Shown: piece after piece, positions 61,049-64,000 of the stretch | How positions within the stretch are numbered: the first letter of the stretch is position 1 | How the letters are laid out: each line of letters starts with the position of its first letter | Program-made: the position numbers and the translations under genes | Assembly: GCF_000223215.1 (NCBI RefSeq) | Contig: NC_017243.1 | Span: forward strand, 2,170,001-2,234,000 | Length of the DNA: 64,000 nucleotides | Source of the DNA: Brachyspira intermedia PWS/A | Lineage (GTDB): Bacteria; Spirochaetota; Brachyspiria; Brachyspirales; Brachyspiraceae | Reading direction: 5' to 3' | Notes under the pieces: generated by a model | Databases searched by the model: none | Seen by the model: the letters and a program-made list of their open reading frames with translations, nothing else | Told to the model about the DNA's origin: nothing

Positions 61049-62233
61049 TTAAAATAAATCTTCTCTTGTATCTATATCTTTTAATTTATTTTCATCTATA
61101 GTGTAAAAAAAACAATCTTCAATATTCTTTTTTATAATTCTAATTGCACCAAAATCATTTTCTAAACTCAAAATATCATTAACATACTTAGATGAAAAAA
61201 TAGCAGGATTAGAAGGTCTGTTATCTGTAAACATAGCACCTATATTTTTATGACTATAATAAAAATATTTTAACATATTGAATATATCATTACTTTCTAA
61301 AAAAGGCATGTCGCATACAAAAAAAGCAAATGAATCAGATTTTAGTTTTAATGCCTCATTAATTCCAAGTTTTATAGAAGCACTTATACCCTCATTATGT
61401 CTGTCATTATAAAAAGCATAATAATCTTTATTTTCAAATTTTTTATTTATTATATCATCATATACACTTACAACTATTACATCAGTTTCTATATTTTTTA
61501 GCTTTTTATCTTCTTTGAATAATTTTCTCACATCGGATATTTTATCTATTGTTTTTTCAAATAATGTTTTGTTATTAAGAGATTTGAATTTATGAATTAA
61601 TTTATTTCCATTAAAACGTTCACTTTTACCAGATGCAAGTATGATAAAAGCTGTTTTTTTATAATCAATATAATTATTCTCTGTAAAATCATTTAAATAT
61701 AGTTTTATATTGCTGCATTTATATTTAAGTTTATTAATATAATATTTATCAACTATATAATTAATAGTATCTAAATCAACTATTCTTTCAGGATCTATTT
61801 CATAGCATAAATTATATCTGAAACAAACCTCTTTAAACTTTCTTCCTAAACTATGAAACCCCATAATAACAACTATTTTGGATATTCTGCCATATAAAAA
61901 ACTTGGTATAGCAGGTTCTTCATCATTAGGTATTTTTAAAGAATGATATTTCGCTCCGTCTGCCTCTATCAAAACAATATCAGCATATTTAATTGCATTT
62001 TCTAATTGTTCATCTCCTGCATACATTAACTTTTTTTCATCATACTCTTTTCCTAGTACAATAATATTATCATTATCAAAGGAATGATTATTTATAGTTT
62101 CTGTATAGTTTTCAGGTTTGAATATTTTAGTAGTAGTTGTGATTACTATTTTTTTATCTTTATTATTTTCTGCTATTTTTTTTATATATGAGGTTTTACC
62201 CCCGGCACCGCATACAATAATAATTTCTGACAT
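61049..62233 (-). CDS. YqeC-MocA fusion, Mo hydroxylase maturation protein
   Basis: 394 residues in two parts. Residues 1-190 match YqeC, the selenium-dependent hydroxylase accessory protein (IIIVCGAGGKTSYIKKIA P-loop-like start, ITTTTKIF, VLIEADGAKYHSLKIP). Residues 195-394 match MocA-type Mo-cofactor cytidylyltransferases (FIILASGKSERFNGNKLIHKF, HNEGISASIKLGINEA, FVCDMPFLESND, NPAIFSSKY). MocA attaches CMP to the molybdopterin of hydroxylases; YqeC's role is unknown. In other genomes the two are separate neighbours. The fusion links the selenium and Mo-cofactor steps in one protein. It lies 2 bp after the TrkH gene on the same strand. Confidence 0.88.
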   Translation of the reverse strand: MSEIIIVCGAGGKTSYIKKIAENNKDKKIVITTTTKIFKPENYTETINNHSFDNDNIIVLGKEYDEKKLMYAGDEQLENAIKYADIVLIEADGAKYHSLKIPNDEEPAIPSFLYGRISKIVVIMGFHSLGRKFKEVCFRYNLCYEIDPERIVDLDTINYIVDKYYINKLKYKCSNIKLYLNDFTENNYIDYKKTAFIILASGKSERFNGNKLIHKFKSLNNKTLFEKTIDKISDVRKLFKEDKKLKNIETDVIVVSVYDDIINKKFENKDYYAFYNDRHNEGISASIKLGINEALKLKSDSFAFFVCDMPFLESNDIFNMLKYFYYSHKNIGAMFTDNRPSNPAIFSSKYVNDILSLENDFGAIRIIKKNIEDCFFYTIDENKLKDIDTREDLF

Positions 62234-62235
62234 AA

Positions 62236-63993
62236 TTATCCTATAGTTACTTCGCCTGTAGGTAAATCTATTATACCATATTTTCCTTTATTGATAGAAC
62301 CTATACTCATAAATAAAGTAAGATAACCAACACGTCCTATAAACATTAAAACTATAAGTATTAATTTACTCCATACTGTAACTGTAGGAGTTATACCAAG
62401 AGAAAGCCCTACTGTACTTATTGCAGATATAGCTTCAAAAAGTATAGGCATCATAGTATTTGACTTTTCTATATAAAACATAATAAATGAAGCTAATACA
62501 GAAATAGCTATTGCAAGCGTAACTATAGCAACAGATTTATTAACTGTATCATCTTTTATTTTTCTGCCATTAACTACAATATATGGTCTATTAAAAATTG
62601 CTGTGATTACTGAGAACATAAATACAAATAAAGTAGTAGTCTTTACTCCACCTCCTGTACTGTTTGGAGAAGCTCCTACAAACATTAAAAATATAACAAC
62701 TCCTATAGTAACATTACTCATAGAATTATAGGCAATGGTTTCAAATCCTGCTGTTCTTGGACTTACACTCTGAAATAAAGAAACTAATATCTTTTCTTTT
62801 AATGGCAAATCTTTAAGAGAATTTGAATATTCATTGAAAAATATAAAAGCACTTCCAGCCAATATAAGAATAATACTTGTAAATATTACTATTCTAGCCT
62901 GAACATCAAATACATATCTTTGTCCTTTTATCTTATTAACTATAGCCCTAGTAACAGTAAGCATAACAGGATATCCTATACCTCCAAGAGTTATAAGAAG
63001 CATAATAGTAACATTAACTACAACATTTGCAGAATATTGATGTAGATTATCCGTATAAAGAGAAAATCCTGCATTACAAAATGCACTTATAGAATGAAAT
63101 ATTGAAGAAAATATACGCGTTCCTAATTTAGCATTAGTATCCATAACAGTAAATAAAGAAACAGCACCTAATAATTCTATTAAAAATGTGGATAAAAAGA
63201 TCACTTTTATAGTAGATTGTATTATATCTTTATTCTGTGTATTAAACATTTCTAAAGTTCTTACCCTATCCTGAACACTACCCTTACTTATAGAAAATAA
63301 AAGCACTATTGCAGATATGGACATAATACCAAGTCCGCCTATTTGAATAAGAGCAATCAATACAATTTGTCCAAATAAAGTAAATTCTTTTGAAATATCT
63401 ATAACACTAAGCCCCGTAACACATACTGCACTAGTCGCCGTAAATAAAGCATCTACAAATGATAATTTACCTGTTACTGTACTTAAAGGTAAATATAAAA
63501 GCAAACTTCCCAATGTTATAACAAATATAAAAGATGCTATAATCATCTGATATAATGTAAATTTAGAATATGAAAGCCTAAGCCAATTTATAACTATAAC
63601 TAAAAAGAAAAGTATAGAACCTGCTATAGTCCATATTATTCTATTTGCATATACATCATAATATTTTCTGCTGAAAAAATTTAAAAGAAGTAAGCCTACA
63701 AGCTGAATAATAGGCACAACTATATAGAGTTTCCTTGGTGCTATTCTTATTTGGTCTATAAGTATAAATACAAAACATATTGTAATAATATTTATAATCT
63801 TATCATAATTATATATATAAAAATTATAAATGCTTATCTGTCTTACCTGCATTAAAAGTACAAATATTGCAAATATAGAACCTGCTATTGCTATTAAATT
63901 TGATATTCTTCTTAAGAACTCATCTATAGCCTGAATAAATGTTTTATTTGGATTATTTTGATTATTAACTTTATTATTAAAAATATTTTTCAT
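62236..63993 (-). CDS. TrkH/KtrB-type potassium uptake channel subunit
   Basis: 585 residues. The four pore repeats can be read by their selectivity-filter segments: SAVCVTGLSV, SAFCNAGFSLY, SPRTAGFETI and SAISTVGLSLG, each with the conserved Gly. The first 150 residues contain several extra membrane helices before the first repeat, longer than in plain KtrB. It imports potassium coupled to sodium or proton gradients and needs a TrkA/KtrA regulatory subunit, which is not in this window. The ATG is 8 bases from the right edge, so its upstream region is not visible. It probably shares a transcript with the YqeC-MocA gene. Confidence 0.92.
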   Translation of the reverse strand: MKNIFNNKVNNQNNPNKTFIQAIDEFLRRISNLIAIAGSIFAIFVLLMQVRQISIYNFYIYNYDKIINIITICFVFILIDQIRIAPRKLYIVVPIIQLVGLLLLNFFSRKYYDVYANRIIWTIAGSILFFLVIVINWLRLSYSKFTLYQMIIASFIFVITLGSLLLYLPLSTVTGKLSFVDALFTATSAVCVTGLSVIDISKEFTLFGQIVLIALIQIGGLGIMSISAIVLLFSISKGSVQDRVRTLEMFNTQNKDIIQSTIKVIFLSTFLIELLGAVSLFTVMDTNAKLGTRIFSSIFHSISAFCNAGFSLYTDNLHQYSANVVVNVTIMLLITLGGIGYPVMLTVTRAIVNKIKGQRYVFDVQARIVIFTSIILILAGSAFIFFNEYSNSLKDLPLKEKILVSLFQSVSPRTAGFETIAYNSMSNVTIGVVIFLMFVGASPNSTGGGVKTTTLFVFMFSVITAIFNRPYIVVNGRKIKDDTVNKSVAIVTLAIAISVLASFIMFYIEKSNTMMPILFEAISAISTVGLSLGITPTVTVWSKLILIVLMFIGRVGYLTLFMSIGSINKGKYGIIDLPTGEVTIG

Positions 63994-64000
63994 AACTAAT

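Overview
The window is very AT-rich (about 30% GC by eye) and most encoded proteins are rich in Lys, Asn, Ile and Glu. Gene content points to an anaerobic, host-associated spirochaete of the genus Brachyspira. The evidence is the rpoN-hpf-ptsN-hprK block, a metal-type KdsA, glycogen genes, a sucrose PTS, secreted ankyrin proteins and a complete ygeW/X/Y-ygfK-ssnA-hydA purine block. The species is not resolved. No rRNA, tRNA, CRISPR array, prophage or complete insertion sequence was seen.

Layout. 1-2272: 3' part of mutL and a frameshifted PD-(D/E)XK (Rpn-type) gene. 2261-4957: short palindromic elements, a secreted ankyrin protein with a consensus promoter and strong terminator, then two tandem copies of a non-coding element with terminal inverted repeats (TIRs). 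5066-14480 (+): family 4 uracil-DNA glycosylase, ankyrin protein, LPP20/FlgP-like protein, DUF4132 protein, rpoN, hpf, ptsN, hprK. 14474-15729 (-): ftsL-like and rsmH. 15872-16901 (+): HdeD-like protein and two small BFD-type ferredoxins; the second (59 codons, TTG start) is easily missed. 16969-21302 (-): split transketolase, GIY-YIG protein, SpsF-like cytidylyltransferase, more repeats, kdsA. 21755-25266 (+): two GNAT acetyltransferases and a GH3 glucosidase. 25350-34114 (-): PepSY-like protein, glgC, three tandem HAD phosphatases, a DJ-1 family protein without its cysteine, glgA, greA, sucrose hydrolase. 34248-36829: sucrose PTS gene scrA and its divergent LacI-type regulator, with a palindromic operator.

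36890-62233 is a purine/urate catabolism region: hydA, yqeB, an FeS-Mo fusion hydroxylase (XdhD type), ygfK and ssnA on the minus strand; then a DauR-like regulator, ygeX, ygeY, ygeW, carbamate kinase, a three-part xanthine dehydrogenase (FAD subunit frameshifted) and an NCS2 permease on the plus strand; then a YqeC-MocA fusion on the minus strand. The proposed logic, by homology, is: import purine; oxidise or reduce it with selenium-dependent Mo hydroxylases and YgfK; open the rings with SsnA and HydA; process the ureido and diaminopropionate intermediates with YgeY, YgeW and YgeX to pyruvate and ammonia; and make ATP from carbamoyl phosphate with carbamate kinase. A TrkH/KtrB potassium channel subunit closes the window.

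The most unusual structure is a locus that occurs twice, 37 kb apart: Rpn-type nuclease gene, ankyrin gene with a TTGACA-17-TATAAT promoter, a 16-bp-stem terminator, and a TIR element. The second copy lies inside the purine region, between hydA and yqeB. The TIR elements (five near-complete copies) share an AT-rich backbone carrying optional GC-rich modules. Both Rpn-type genes appear to have leaderless promoters, with the -10 box 6 nt before the ATG. Three single-base frameshifts (Rpn gene, scrR tail, xdhB) need checking against raw reads before they are taken as biological.
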